Positions 32,748-41,867 of a stretch of 64,000 bases of DNA are shown one piece after another (position 1 is the stretch's first letter; the number at the start of each line of letters is the position of its first letter). The position numbers were made by a program, and so were the translations under genes. Below the pieces are notes generated by a model. That model saw only the letters and a program-made list of their open reading frames with translations, was not told the DNA's origin and made no database searches. Origin of the DNA: Streptomyces zinciresistens K42 (GTDB taxonomy: Bacteria; Actinomycetota; Actinomycetes; Streptomycetales; Streptomycetaceae); NCBI RefSeq assembly GCF_000225525.1, contig NZ_AGBF01000023.1:1-64000 (forward strand). Direction: 5' to 3'.

Positions 32748-34402
32748 CTGCCGTGCTGCCACGGGTAGGTGGGCAGCGTGGCCACCGCGCGCCGCACCGC
32801 GGCGGGCGGCCGGGGCAGCGGCTGCGCCGGGTCGAGCACGGTCACCGCCGGATGCGGCTCCCCGGCGGCCACCGCGTGCAGGGCGGGGATCGCGGCCCCG
32901 GGCCGGTCCGCGTCCACCCATACGGTGTGCTCGTGCCGGGTGCGGCCGTGGCTCGCGGTGTAGGCGAACGCCGGGTAGCCGGCGGAGCCGGTCCCGGCCA
33001 GGTGCGCGGCGTAGCGGCCGGCCAGTGCGCGCAGCGCGCCGGGGGCGCGGGCGGACACGGCGAAGCCGGACACCGCGGGCCCCGGACGGGCATCCGCTCC
33101 CGCGTCCGGAGCCGCGTCCCGAGCCGCGTCCGACGCTACGTCCAAAGCCGCGTCCGGAGCGGGGGACAGCACGACGTACGCGTTGGTCCCGCTCATCCCG
33201 TAGGAGCTGACCGAGGCCCGGTCACCGGCGTCCGGCGGCCACGGCTCCTCCTGCCCGGTGATGGTGATGCCGGTGCCGGCCAGGTCGACACCGGGGTTGA
33301 GCCGGTCGAAGTGCGGCTGCCGGGGGATGCGGCGGTGGCGCAGGCACAGCGCGGCCTTGATCACGCCGAGGAGCCCGGCGGCCGCCTCGGTGTGTCCGAG
33401 GCACGCCTTGACCGATCCCACGTACAGCCGGCCGCCCGCGAGTGCGGTCTTGATCGCCTCAAGCTCGATCCGGTCGCCGAGTTGAGTGCCGGTGCCGTGC
33501 GCCTCGTGGTAGCCGATGTCGGTGGCGGACAGGGCGAGCGAGGTCAGGACGGAGGAGATCAGCCGGGTCTGCGCCCGCGGATTCGGGGCGGCGAAGGTGC
33601 TGGAGCGCCCGTCGTGGTTGATGGCGCTGCCGTCGACGACCGCGATGACGCGGTCGCCGTCGCGTACCGCGTCCGCCAGCCTCTTCAGTACGAGCGCGGC
33701 GCAGCCCTCGCCTCGGACGAAACCGTTCGCCCCGGCGTCGAACGGGCGGGACGCCCCCTCAGGCGAGAGCGCGCCGGTCTTGTCCAGGGCGAGCGTGGTC
33801 CACGGGGCGAGAACGAGGTTGACGCCGGCCGCGACCGCGGTGTCGCAGTCCCCGGCGGCCAGCGATCGGCAGGCCGTGTGCAGCGCCACCAGCGACGAGG
33901 AACAGGCGGTGTCGATTGCGAACGCCGGACCCTGGAGGTCGAGGGTGTGGGAAATACGGCCGGCCGCGAAGCTGTGCCCGTTGCCGGCCGTCCAGTGGGC
34001 ACTCGGTTCACCGGTGAACCAGCGCCGGTAATCCTGGCCGCTGACGCCGACGAAAACCCCCGCGGCCGGCGCGACGTCGGCCGGCACAATGGCGGCGTCC
34101 TCGAACGCCTCCCAGACGACCTCCAGCAGAAGCCGCTGCTGCGGGTCGACGACTCGCGCCTCACGTGGGGAAACCTGGAAGAAGCCGGCGTCGAAGTCGA
34201 ACGCGCCGGAGAGGTATCCGCCGCGGGTCACCATGCCGTCCCATTCGGCACCGAAGACGGCCCTGCGCTCCTGCGGCAACTCGGTGACGAGGTCGGTGCC
34301 GTTCCTGACGGCTTCCCAGTACGCGTCGACGTCCGCCACTCCACGAGGCGCACGCAGACTCATCCCGACAATTGCCACGCGCTTTTCGTCATCATCCTGC
34401 AC
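32714..34402 (-). CDS. Free-standing modular-type polyketide ketosynthase
   Basis: A 562-residue protein containing one type I-style KS domain and a C-terminal linker, without AT, KR or ACP. Motifs: VAIVGMSLRAPRGVADVDAYWEAV, VSPREARVVDPQQRLLLEVVWEAFEDA, DTACSSSLVALH (nucleophile Cys), EAHGTGTQLGDRIEL (His) and VGSVKACLGHTEAAAGLLGVIKAAL (second His). The C-terminus (~430-560) includes an alanine/aspartate-rich run and LPTYPWQHGSYAV, normally found after KS in the KS-AT linker and post-AT region. It must work in trans with the free ACPs. GGGAGG eight bases before ATG 34402 supports the start. Confidence 0.88.
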   Translation of the reverse strand: MQDDDEKRVAIVGMSLRAPRGVADVDAYWEAVRNGTDLVTELPQERRAVFGAEWDGMVTRGGYLSGAFDFDAGFFQVSPREARVVDPQQRLLLEVVWEAFEDAAIVPADVAPAAGVFVGVSGQDYRRWFTGEPSAHWTAGNGHSFAAGRISHTLDLQGPAFAIDTACSSSLVALHTACRSLAAGDCDTAVAAGVNLVLAPWTTLALDKTGALSPEGASRPFDAGANGFVRGEGCAALVLKRLADAVRDGDRVIAVVDGSAINHDGRSSTFAAPNPRAQTRLISSVLTSLALSATDIGYHEAHGTGTQLGDRIELEAIKTALAGGRLYVGSVKACLGHTEAAAGLLGVIKAALCLRHRRIPRQPHFDRLNPGVDLAGTGITITGQEEPWPPDAGDRASVSSYGMSGTNAYVVLSPAPDAALDVASDAARDAAPDAGADARPGPAVSGFAVSARAPGALRALAGRYAAHLAGTGSAGYPAFAYTASHGRTRHEHTVWVDADRPGAAIPALHAVAAGEPHPAVTVLDPAQPLPRPPAAVRRAVATLPTYPWQHGSYAVRPIGATG

Positions 34403-34510
34403 GCCTCCCTACTCTGACACCCGTCCGTAATCCGTGTCCAGACTTCTGCGGCACCTTGCAGGAACTGGCAGACCGTATTGTTCACGCGGTCCCCGGACAG
34501 TATTGTGAGC
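34403..34510. promoter_or_regulatory. Divergent promoter region between two ketosynthase genes
   Basis: About 108 bp separate the start of the free KS gene (-) from the FabF-type gene (+). Both promoters must lie here. No operator is obvious. Base composition is lower in GC than in the neighbouring genes, as expected for a promoter. Confidence 0.45.
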
Positions 34511-35752
34511 ATGATGCGCAACGATGTTGTGATAACAGGCATAGGGGCCGTCACCCCGGTCGGAAACGATCGGGAGAGCAGTTGGGAAGCAATGCTGGCG
34601 GGCCGGTCGGGCATCGCACGGATCACTGCTTTCGACCCGACCGGAATGGCCACTCAAATCGCCGGGGAAGTATGGGGTTTCCAGCCGTCCGACCATTTCG
34701 ACGCCAAGCGCTCCCGGCGCATTTCGCGGTTCACCGCGTTTGCAGTCGTGGCCGCCCGCGAAGCGGTGGCCGACGCGAAACTCCGCATCGACGACGACAA
34801 CCGGGACCGGGTCGGAATCGTGGTGAACGCGGCCGTCGCGGGCTTCGACACCATCGAGGCCGCCACCCGGCGGGTGGTCGCCGAGGCCGACCCGAGCGCC
34901 TACTTCGTGCCGTACTCGCTTGCGAACATGCCCAGTTGCGAGGTGGCGATCGACCTCGGCGTGCACGGCCCGGTCAACGCCAACGCGCTGGCCTGCGCGA
35001 GCGGCCTGTACGCGCTGCTGGACGCGCGGCGCCTCATCCTCGCCGGCGAGGCGGACGTGGTGATCTGCGGCGGCACCGACTCCGCGATCGCGCCGGTGTT
35101 CATCACCGGGATGGCCGCCATGGGCGCGCTGTCGCGGAACAACGACGACCCGGCCGGGGCGAGCCGCCCGTTCGACGCCGACCGGGACGGTTTCGTGCTC
35201 GGCGAGGGCGCGGTGGTCATGGTCCTCGAATCGGCCGAGCACGCCCGCAGGCGCGGCGCCACCGCGTACGCCGCCGTCAGCGGTGGCGCGTTGACCTGTG
35301 ACGCCTTCCACGTCAGCGCGCCGTCCCCGACCGGCGCGTACACGACGGCCGCGATCAGCACGGCGGTCGGGCGCGCGGGCGTCTCCCCGGACGAGATCGA
35401 CTACGTGTGCGCGCACGGCACGTCCACCAAGGCCAACGACTCCACCGAGAGCAGAGCCCTGCGCACCGCGCTCGGCCCGGCGGCGGACCGGATCGCGGTG
35501 AGCAGTCCGAAGTCGACCGCCGGTCATCTGCTCGCGGGCGCCGGCGCGTTGAGCGCGATGGTGTGCGCGCTGTCCATCCGGGACGGCGCCGTTCCCCCCA
35601 CCATCAATCTGGACACCCCCGACCCGGAGTGCGACCTGGACCATGTGGCCCACGTCGCGCGCCGGCTGCCGGTGCGGACCGCCATGGCGAACGCCTTCGG
35701 CTTCGGCGGGCAGAACTGCGTCGCCGTGTTCACCGCCCCCGACGAGCCCTGA
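34511..35752 (+). CDS. FabF-type beta-ketoacyl-ACP synthase II
   Basis: A 413-residue KAS II. Motifs: VVITGIGAVTPVGNDRESSWEAMLAGRSGIARI, NANALACASGLYALLDARRLI (nucleophile Cys in ALACASG, an unusual neighbourhood for T-A-C-A-T-G), ADVVICGGTDSAIAPVFITGMAAMGALS, ASRPFDADRDGFVLGEGAVVMVLE, VCAHGTSTKANDSTESRAL (His), SPKSTAGHLLAGAGALSAM (His) and NAFGFGGQN. All catalytic residues are present. It could extend the acyl chain on the free ACPs, or serve as a duplicated target if the product inhibits FabF. ATG 34511 and 34514 are both possible. Confidence 0.9.
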   Translation: MMRNDVVITGIGAVTPVGNDRESSWEAMLAGRSGIARITAFDPTGMATQIAGEVWGFQPSDHFDAKRSRRISRFTAFAVVAAREAVADAKLRIDDDNRDRVGIVVNAAVAGFDTIEAATRRVVAEADPSAYFVPYSLANMPSCEVAIDLGVHGPVNANALACASGLYALLDARRLILAGEADVVICGGTDSAIAPVFITGMAAMGALSRNNDDPAGASRPFDADRDGFVLGEGAVVMVLESAEHARRRGATAYAAVSGGALTCDAFHVSAPSPTGAYTTAAISTAVGRAGVSPDEIDYVCAHGTSTKANDSTESRALRTALGPAADRIAVSSPKSTAGHLLAGAGALSAMVCALSIRDGAVPPTINLDTPDPECDLDHVAHVARRLPVRTAMANAFGFGGQNCVAVFTAPDEP

Positions 35753-35932
35753 CGACTGCCACGGCCTGGGCGCCGGGAGCGGCCGGGCGGGCCGGCGCAC
35801 TCCGCCGACCGGCCGGGACGACACGCGCGGTCCCGTACGCCGATCGCGCTGCGTCCCCCGCACGCCGCTCCCGCCGCACGCGCCGAACGCGCCGCTCCCG
35901 CCGAACGCGCCGCGGAGCGTCGTCCTTCCCGC

Positions 35933-36166
35933 TCAGCGGCCTGAGATGACGTTCGCGACGCGTGCGAGCAGAGCCGTTCGGCTGCCGCCCCGGCTCTCGA
36001 CTCGGTCGGCTTCCCGGTACGCCGCGTAGATTCCGCCGTCCAGCAGCCCGCCCTCGGTGTCGACGAGCCCGGAGACACCGAGAGTGGGGGCCAGGTCTGC
36101 CGGGCGCCGCAGGGCTCCCCGCGGGGCCGGGGTGGCCGCGCCCCGGGGTTCGCTCGTCGAGGTCAT
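35933..36166 (-). CDS. Small unrecognised ORF, possibly a gene fragment
   Basis: A possible 77-residue protein ([40 protein letters not shown]...[15 protein letters not shown]...[13 protein letters not shown]). The second half has gene-like composition, whereas the frame upstream does not. It lies next to an obviously degraded dehydrogenase, so it may be another remnant in the same scar. No family is recognised. Confidence 0.25.
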   Translation of the reverse strand: MTSTSEPRGAATPAPRGALRRPADLAPTLGVSGLVDTEGGLLDGGIYAAYREADRVESRGGSRTALLARVANVISGR

Positions 36167-36266
36167 GGCGCCGGGCGACAGCAGCAGGTCGGGGCAGTTC
36201 CATCCGTTGTTCCACAGAGCGGGACACCTGCTGTCGCCGGGTGGGAGGGTGGGCGAGCGTGACGGC

Positions 36267-36687
36267 ATGCTTGCTGCAACCGCCGTCTCCCGGAGCCCGA
36301 GCGACCCGCTGACCGGGCTCGTACCCGGGGACGTAGCCAAACCCGAACCGAAGCCCGGCCGGTCCCTGGTCCGTGTGGTCGCCACGTCGCTGAAGTCACT
36401 GCGTCCGGGGGGCACGGTCGTCGTCGCCGGAGCCACCTTCGGGTACCGATCCGGGCGCCGACCTGGGCCGGGTCTTCTACCTCCAGCAGCGCATCCTGGG
36501 CTGCACCCGCGGCGAACCGGTGTCCCTGCTGAAGCCGATGGAGGCCACCGGTGTACGTCCGGTCATCGACCGGACGCTGCCGCTGACGGAGATCCACAGG
36601 GGTTTCCAGCTCATGACCGACGGGCTGCCGACCGGAAAGCCCGTCCTTCACCCGACCGATTCCCCCTCGGCGAGGAGCACCGCATGA
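36267..36687 (+). pseudogene. Zinc-type alcohol dehydrogenase remnant (internal deletion and frameshift)
   Basis: The N-terminal ~32 residues of a medium-chain dehydrogenase ([42 protein letters not shown]) run straight into a late segment ([16 protein letters not shown]). The frame then shifts near 36440-36450 and continues as [67 protein letters not shown], the normal C-terminus. About 200 residues, including the zinc-binding and most of the Rossmann region, are missing. Its stop overlaps the start of the next gene (ATGA), so the remnant may still be transcribed with the meta-cleavage genes. Confidence 0.75.
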
Positions 36688-36956
36688 CCGCCGCAGTCGT
36701 AGGCCCCTCCCGGTCGCCGCTCACCGGCGCCAACGACCCCGCGCCGGACGCGGTCGCCGCCGTCGACGCCTGGAGCACCGAGTGGATGGGTGCCGAGGGC
36801 GGGGGCTCCGCGCACGAGGTGCGCACCTGGGTCGCGGCGTTCGCCTCCCTCGCCGCCGTCGGAGACTACCGGTTCACCTCCCGCTCCTACCGGCCGATCC
36901 CGCAGTGGATCGCCGGGTTCGCCGTGGTGACCGCGCAGTCGGGGGCGGGCCGATGA
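36684..36956 (+). CDS. Small unrecognised protein heading the meta-cleavage operon
   Basis: A 90-residue protein ([18 protein letters not shown]...[58 protein letters not shown]). Codon bias is normal and both ends overlap neighbours by 4 bp (ATGA), so it is very likely translated. I do not recognise the family. Its position suggests an accessory role in aromatic-ring catabolism, or that it is the surviving end of a larger gene. Confidence 0.55.
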   Translation: MTAAVVGPSRSPLTGANDPAPDAVAAVDAWSTEWMGAEGGGSAHEVRTWVAAFASLAAVGDYRFTSRSYRPIPQWIAGFAVVTAQSGAGR

Positions 36957-37759
36957 CGACGCCCGATCGCGACGTGCCGGTCGTGGAGGCCGCGGCCAGG
37001 CTGGCCGCCGCCACCGAGAGCGGCACCCCCTGCGCCCCGGTGCGGGACCTGCTGGGCGCGGGCGACGTCGGCGCGGCATACCGGGTGCAGCGCATGCTCG
37101 TGGACCGGCGGCTCGGCGCCGGCGCGCGTGTCACCGGCCGCAAGATCGGACTCACCTCACCCGCGGTCCAGCGGCAACTCGGCGTCGACCAGCCTGATTT
37201 CGGTGTTCTCCTCGACGACATGGACTACTCCGGTCGTGCGGTACCCGCCGGGCTGCTGCTGCAGCCCAAGGCGGAGGCCGAGATCGCGTTCGTCCTCGGC
37301 GCCGACCTCGACACGGACGACCCGTCGCCGGCGCGGGTGCGCGCCGCGGTCGCGTACGCGGCGGCGGCACTGGAGATCGTGGACAGCCGTGTCGCGGGCT
37401 GGGACATCACCCTGGTGGACACGGTCGCGGACAACGCCTCCTGCGGTCTGTACGTCCTCGGGGACGGGCATGTCACCCTCGACGGCTTCGAGCCCCGTGA
37501 GACGACGATGCGTCTGCACGTCAACGGCGCTCCCGTCTCCGAGGGGACCGGCAGCGCCTGCCTGGGTGACCCGCTCAACGCTCTGCTGTGGCTGGCCCGT
37601 ACCGCGTACGCCTTCGGTGACCCGCTGAAGGCCGGACAGGTCGTGCTGTCCGGGGCGCTCGGCCCGATGGCGGCGGTAGCCCCCGGCGACCGCGTCCACG
37701 CCGAGATCTCCGGCCTGGGAACCGTGTCCGCCACCTTCCTCGAAAAGGACTGCGCATGA
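36953..37759 (+). CDS. mhpD: 2-keto-4-pentenoate hydratase
   Basis: A 268-residue enzyme of the fumarylacetoacetate hydrolase/hydratase superfamily. It hydrates 2-hydroxypenta-2,4-dienoate to 4-hydroxy-2-oxovalerate. Features: [54 protein letters not shown], then [18 protein letters not shown] (metal-binding Glu in AEAEIAF), [32 protein letters not shown] and [34 protein letters not shown]. It is coupled to the next gene by a 4 bp overlap and forms the standard three-gene lower meta-cleavage pathway. Confidence 0.93.
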   Translation: MTTPDRDVPVVEAAARLAAATESGTPCAPVRDLLGAGDVGAAYRVQRMLVDRRLGAGARVTGRKIGLTSPAVQRQLGVDQPDFGVLLDDMDYSGRAVPAGLLLQPKAEAEIAFVLGADLDTDDPSPARVRAAVAYAAAALEIVDSRVAGWDITLVDTVADNASCGLYVLGDGHVTLDGFEPRETTMRLHVNGAPVSEGTGSACLGDPLNALLWLARTAYAFGDPLKAGQVVLSGALGPMAAVAPGDRVHAEISGLGTVSATFLEKDCA

Positions 37760-38700
37760 CCAGGACCAAGGTCGCCGTCATCGGTTCCGGCAACATCGGG
37801 ACCGACCTGATGATCAAGATCCTCCGTACGTCGGACACGCTCGAGATGGCGGCCCTCGTCGGCATCGACCCCGAGTCCGACGGGCTCGCCCGCGCCCGCC
37901 GCCTGGGCGTTCCCGTCACCTCCGACGGCGTCGACGGTCTGATCGCCCTCGACGGCTTCTCCGGTATCGACATCGTCTTCGACGCCACCTCCGCCAAGGC
38001 GCACCGGGCCAACGCCGCGCGGCTCGCGCCGTACGGCAAGAGGCTGATCGACCTCACGCCGGCGGCCATCGGGCCGTTCGTCGTCCCGGCGGTCAACCTC
38101 GACGCCCATCTCGCGTCCGGCAACGTCAACATGGTGACCTGCGGCGGCCAGGCCACCATCCCGGTCGTGCACGCCGTGGCCCGGACGACCGCTGTGCCGT
38201 ACGCGGAGATCGTCGCGTCCATCGCCTCGAAGTCCGCCGGACCCGGTACCCGCGCGAACCTCGACGAGTTCACGGAGACCACCGCGTCCGCCGTCGAGGC
38301 GGTCGGCGGCGCCGCCCGGGGGAAGGCCGTCATCGTCCTCAACCCGGCCGAACCACCGCTGATCATGCGCGACACCGTGTTCTGCCTCATCGGTGACGCC
38401 GACCACGACGCGATCCGCGCCTCGGTCGCCGACGTCGTCGCCGAGGTCGCCGAGTACGTGCCCGGGTACCGCCTCAAGCAGGAGGTGCAGTTCACCCCGG
38501 TGGCCGCGGACGAGCCCGTGCACACCCTGGTGCCGGACGGCTCCGCCCCGGTCACCACTCGGGTGTCGGTGTTCCTCGAGGTGGAGGGCGCCGCCCACTA
38601 CCTCCCCGCCTACGCCGGCAACCTCGACATCATGACGTCGGCCGCGCTGCGCACCGGCGAACGCATTGCCCAGCACGCACGCCAGGAGGCCCGGGGATGA
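37756..38700 (+). CDS. mhpF: Acetaldehyde dehydrogenase (acetylating)
   Basis: A 314-residue enzyme that converts acetaldehyde, CoA and NAD to acetyl-CoA. Features: [47 protein letters not shown] (Rossmann), [37 protein letters not shown] (catalytic Cys in VTCGGQAT) and [40 protein letters not shown]. In this family the enzyme channels acetaldehyde directly from the aldolase encoded next (4 bp overlap). Confidence 0.95.
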   Translation: MTRTKVAVIGSGNIGTDLMIKILRTSDTLEMAALVGIDPESDGLARARRLGVPVTSDGVDGLIALDGFSGIDIVFDATSAKAHRANAARLAPYGKRLIDLTPAAIGPFVVPAVNLDAHLASGNVNMVTCGGQATIPVVHAVARTTAVPYAEIVASIASKSAGPGTRANLDEFTETTASAVEAVGGAARGKAVIVLNPAEPPLIMRDTVFCLIGDADHDAIRASVADVVAEVAEYVPGYRLKQEVQFTPVAADEPVHTLVPDGSAPVTTRVSVFLEVEGAAHYLPAYAGNLDIMTSAALRTGERIAQHARQEARG

Positions 38701-39716
38701 CCGTCAACCTCTACATCCAGGACGTCACCCTGCGCGACGGCATGCACGCCGTGCGCCACCGGATGGAGCCGGCCGACGTCGCCCGGATCGCGGCCGCGCT
38801 CGACGCGGCCGGCGTCAACGCCGTCGAGGTCGCCCACGGCGACGGCCTGACAGGCGGCTCCCTCAACTACGGCCCCGGCAGCCACACCGACTGGGAGTGG
38901 ATCGAGGCCGCCGCGTCCGTCCTGCGCAACGCGACCATCACCACGCTGCTGCTCCCCGGCATCGGCACCATCGCGGACCTTCGGCACGCCTACTCCCTCG
39001 GAGTGCGCTCCGTACGGATCGCGACCCACTGCACCGAGGCCGACGTGTCCGCCCAGCACATCGCCGCCGCACGGGAGTTGGGGATGGACGTGTCCGGCTT
39101 CCTCATGCTCAGCCACATGGCCGACGCCCCGGAGCTGGCGCGGCAGGCACAGCTCATGGAGTCCTACGGCGCGCACTGCGTGTACGTCACCGACTCCGGC
39201 GGGCGCCTGACGATGGACGGGGTCCGCGACCGGGTCCGCGCCTACCGTGACGTCCTCTCCCCCGAGACGCAGATCGGCATCCACGCCCACGAGAACCTGT
39301 CGCTGGCCGTGGCCAACTCGGTCGTCGCCGTGGAGGAGGGAGTCAACCGGGTCGACGCTTCACTCGCCGGACACGGCGCGGGAGCGGGCAACTGCCCCAT
39401 CGAGCCGTTCATCGCCGTGGCGAATCTCCATGAGTGGAAGCACGGCTGCGATCTGTTCGCCCTCCAGGACGCCGCCGACGACATCGTCCGCCCGCTCCAG
39501 GACCGTCCGGTGCGGGTCGACCGGGAGACGCTGACCCTGGGGTACGCGGGCGTCTACTCGAGCTTCCTCCGCCATGCCGAGGCCGCGGCACTGCGGTACG
39601 GCGTGGACGTCCGGAGCATTCTGCTGGAGGTCGGGCGCCGCCGACTGGTCGGCGGGCAGGAGGACATGATCGTCGACATCGCGCTCGATCTGCTGGGGAG
39701 CGGGTCGGACCGCTGA
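38697..39716 (+). CDS. mhpE: 4-hydroxy-2-oxovalerate aldolase
   Basis: A 339-residue HMG-CoA-lyase-like TIM-barrel aldolase. It cleaves 4-hydroxy-2-oxovalerate to pyruvate and acetaldehyde in a complex with the acetylating dehydrogenase. Features: [18 protein letters not shown] (metal-binding Asp and catalytic Arg), [75 protein letters not shown] (HxH metal site) and [44 protein letters not shown]. The operon ends at a strong terminator directly downstream. No ring-cleavage dioxygenase is present in the window. Confidence 0.95.
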   Translation: MTVNLYIQDVTLRDGMHAVRHRMEPADVARIAAALDAAGVNAVEVAHGDGLTGGSLNYGPGSHTDWEWIEAAASVLRNATITTLLLPGIGTIADLRHAYSLGVRSVRIATHCTEADVSAQHIAAARELGMDVSGFLMLSHMADAPELARQAQLMESYGAHCVYVTDSGGRLTMDGVRDRVRAYRDVLSPETQIGIHAHENLSLAVANSVVAVEEGVNRVDASLAGHGAGAGNCPIEPFIAVANLHEWKHGCDLFALQDAADDIVRPLQDRPVRVDRETLTLGYAGVYSSFLRHAEAAALRYGVDVRSILLEVGRRRLVGGQEDMIVDIALDLLGSGSDR

Positions 39717-39723
39717 ACCCAGG

Positions 39724-39764
39724 CCGTGTCCGTCCCCGCCTTCGGAAGGCGGGGACGGACACGG
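39724..39764 (+). terminator. Transcription terminator of the meta-cleavage operon
   Basis: A perfect 19 bp inverted repeat (ccgtgtccgtccccgcctt, and its complement) with a 3 base loop begins 8 bases after the aldolase stop. There is no clear T-tract, as usual in streptomycetes. Confidence 0.85.
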
Positions 39765-40289
39765 ACAGCGCACCTGCTCCCGCGCCGGGGTCCGGGAGGT
39801 GCCGGTCATGCCGTGCGGGCGGATGCCGCCCCCCGGCGACGCGGCTGGCCTGCCGCCCAGGCTTCGTGCGCTTCCCCGGCGACACGCCCCACCGGCACGT
39901 CTGCCTGAGCGAACGAGTGGTGGCACACATGGTCACCACCGTCCCGCAGGTGCGCCAGTTCGGCCCAACCGTCACCAAGGGCGGGCACACGGACGCACGG
40001 TGACCCGACCGCACCGAACCGGGCCGAGCGCCGAACCGGACCGAGCACCGACCGGGTTCCGCCGGACGGGCCGCGTCCGGTCCGCGGGCGCGGCCCGGCG
40101 GTCCGCGGTACGTGTCCGGGCGACGAACGGGTGCGGTCCCCGCCGTGTCGGCGGGGGCTGAACCTGCGCGACACGGCTCGAACGCCCGCGTCGAGCGCGC
40201 CGCCCGGCGAACGCGCCAGAGGGTCCCGCTCCCCGCCGCGGCACGCGCCGGAGGGCGCGCACCCCGACCGGGTTCGTCCGCGTCCGCCG
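39765..40289. other. Region without recognisable genes
   Basis: About 525 bp between the aldolase terminator and the end of the metallo-hydrolase gene. Open frames exist on both strands, but their composition (Arg/Pro/Ala-rich) is that of shadow frames. A short stretch on + around 39850-40000 is slightly more protein-like and could be a remnant; I cannot name it. Confidence 0.4.
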
Positions 40290-41480
40290 TCAGCGGTCGC
40301 CCGCGAGGCCCAGATCGTGCTTGGCCCCGGCGGCGGGCCGCGCCGGCCCGGGACGGCGCCAGGGGTGCGCGACCGGACCCGCGACCGCCCGCCACCACGC
40401 CTCCGACGGGAGAGTCCCCGCCGGCTCGAACGGCTCACCCGGACGGGGGAACGCCACCGCCTGGCCGGCCTCCTCCGCCGCGTCCCTCATCCACTCCCCC
40501 GGCTCCGCCCACGCGTGCGGCGCCAGGTTGAACGTCCCCCAGTGGATCGGCAGCAGGACACCGCCCGGACCGCCGCCCTGGAGGTCCAGATGGGCGCGCA
40601 CCCCCTCGTCGGGCTTCATGTGGATGTCGGGCCAGAAGTCCGAGTAGGCGCCGACCTGGATCATCGTGGCGTCGAACGGGCCGTGGTCCGCGCCGATGTC
40701 GCGGAAGCCGTCGAAGTAGCCGGTGTCCCCGCTGTGGTAGATCCGGTGCCGCTCGCAGGCCACGACCCAGGACGCCCAGAGCGTGTGCTGGGTGTTGCGC
40801 AGTCCGCGGCCGCAGAAGTGGCGGGCGGGGGTGGCGGTCAGGGAGAGTCCGCCGATCTTCGCCGTCTCGTGCCAGTCCAGCTCGCGCAGGCGGTCGGCGC
40901 CGACGCCCCAGTGTTCGAGGTGGGCCCCGACGCCGAGCGGCACGGCGAACAGGGTGTCCGACCCGGCCAGCGCCTTGATCGTGGGCATGTCGAGGTGGTC
41001 GTAGTGGTCGTGCGAGATGACGACGGCATCGACCGGGCCGAGCGCGGCGACCGGCAGCGGGGCCGGGTGCAGCCGCTTGGGCCCGGCGAACGGGAACGGT
41101 GAGCAGCGCTCGCCCCAGACCGGGTCGAAGAGCACCCGGTGGCCGTCGATCTCCGCGAGCACGCCGGAGTGGCCCATCCAGGTCAGCCGCAGGCCGCTGA
41201 CCGGCGGCTTCGCCAGATCGGCGTAGGTGGTCGGATGCACCGGGACGGTGCCCCTCGGGGTGCGGCGGGGCCGCGTGTCCCTGTCGAAGAAGACCTTGGC
41301 GAACTCCAGCATCGAACCGGAGGGTCTGGTGCGCGCGGCACCGCCCGGGTTCTGGAAGACCCCGTCACGGAAGTGCGGTGACCTGCGGATGCGCTCCAGG
41401 CGCTGCCCGCTCGGGTCCACGCCGAAGGCCGCGGGACGCGGGACGCCGACCCCGGCGCTCGGGAGACGGAAACCGGCCAC
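40290..41480 (-). CDS. MBL-fold metal-dependent hydrolase (NAPE-PLD/UlaG-like)
   Basis: A 396-residue metallo-beta-lactamase-fold protein with the N-acylphosphatidylethanolamine-phospholipase-D-like layout: LTWMGHSGVLAEIDGHRVLFDPVWGERCSPF, VDAVVISHDHYDHLDMPTIKAL (HxHxDH metal site), TPARHFCGRGL, IYHSGDTGYFDGFRDIG and VLLPIHWGTFNLAPHAWAEP. Family members hydrolyse phosphodiester or lactone bonds, often at the cytoplasmic membrane. The start is GTG 41480 with GGAGG immediately upstream. The gene stands alone; the substrate is unknown. Confidence 0.85.
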   Translation of the reverse strand: MAGFRLPSAGVGVPRPAAFGVDPSGQRLERIRRSPHFRDGVFQNPGGAARTRPSGSMLEFAKVFFDRDTRPRRTPRGTVPVHPTTYADLAKPPVSGLRLTWMGHSGVLAEIDGHRVLFDPVWGERCSPFPFAGPKRLHPAPLPVAALGPVDAVVISHDHYDHLDMPTIKALAGSDTLFAVPLGVGAHLEHWGVGADRLRELDWHETAKIGGLSLTATPARHFCGRGLRNTQHTLWASWVVACERHRIYHSGDTGYFDGFRDIGADHGPFDATMIQVGAYSDFWPDIHMKPDEGVRAHLDLQGGGPGGVLLPIHWGTFNLAPHAWAEPGEWMRDAAEEAGQAVAFPRPGEPFEPAGTLPSEAWWRAVAGPVAHPWRRPGPARPAAGAKHDLGLAGDR

Positions 41481-41494
41481 GGTACCTCCAGGTA

Positions 41495-41721
41495 ATGGGC
41501 GAGACTTCCATTATGGTCGGCCGCACCGACAGTCCGGGTGCGGCGCTGCTCCGGCGGCCCCGGACGTCACTGCTCCGGCGGCCCTCCTCGACGGGCTCGC
41601 CGCGCAGCTGACGTCGTACCCGGGCGCGGTCTCGCGCGCGCGGGCCCAGCAGTGGGCGGACGAGGCGCTGGCCCGGGAACTGGAGGTACGGCGGGAGGCG
41701 TTGACGGCCGCCGTACGGTGA
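41495..41721 (+). pseudogene. Possible small frameshifted ORF
   Basis: The + strand opens with an ATG at 41495 (MGETSIMVGRTDSPGAALL...), but frames change within the GC-rich middle. A good-looking C-terminus, LDGLAAQLTSYPGAVSRARAQQWADEALARELEVRREALTAAVR, ends at 41721. The latter has gene-like composition. It is read divergently from the metallo-hydrolase. Family unknown. Confidence 0.3.
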
Positions 41722-41867
41722 ACGCGCGGTGAGCGACCCGCCCACCGCGGATCGCGCTCGCCCCCGTACGCCGCCGGTCGCGGTCACGTCCGTTCGGCAC
41801 CGGTCGCGCTCACGCCCGTACGCCGCCGGTCGGGCTCTCGTCCGTGACGCCACCGACGACGGCAGTC

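Noticed and set aside
13027..35752. Thiolactomycin/thiotetronate-type cluster
   Set aside because: The Cys-NRPS with Cy-A-PCP-TE is reminiscent, but the iterative modular PKS and the cysteine desulfurase/tRNA-thiolase-like genes are absent, and OsmC, CGS-fold, rSAM and diiron genes do not fit.
13027..35752. Siderophore of the pulicatin/watasemycin type
   Set aside because: No salicylate synthase, no aryl-AMP ligase clearly of DHB/salicylate type and no siderophore transport genes are visible.
39806..40438. Minus-strand ORF overlapping the end of the metallo-hydrolase
   Set aside because: Arg/Gly/Pro-rich composition typical of a GC-rich shadow frame; no domain pattern.
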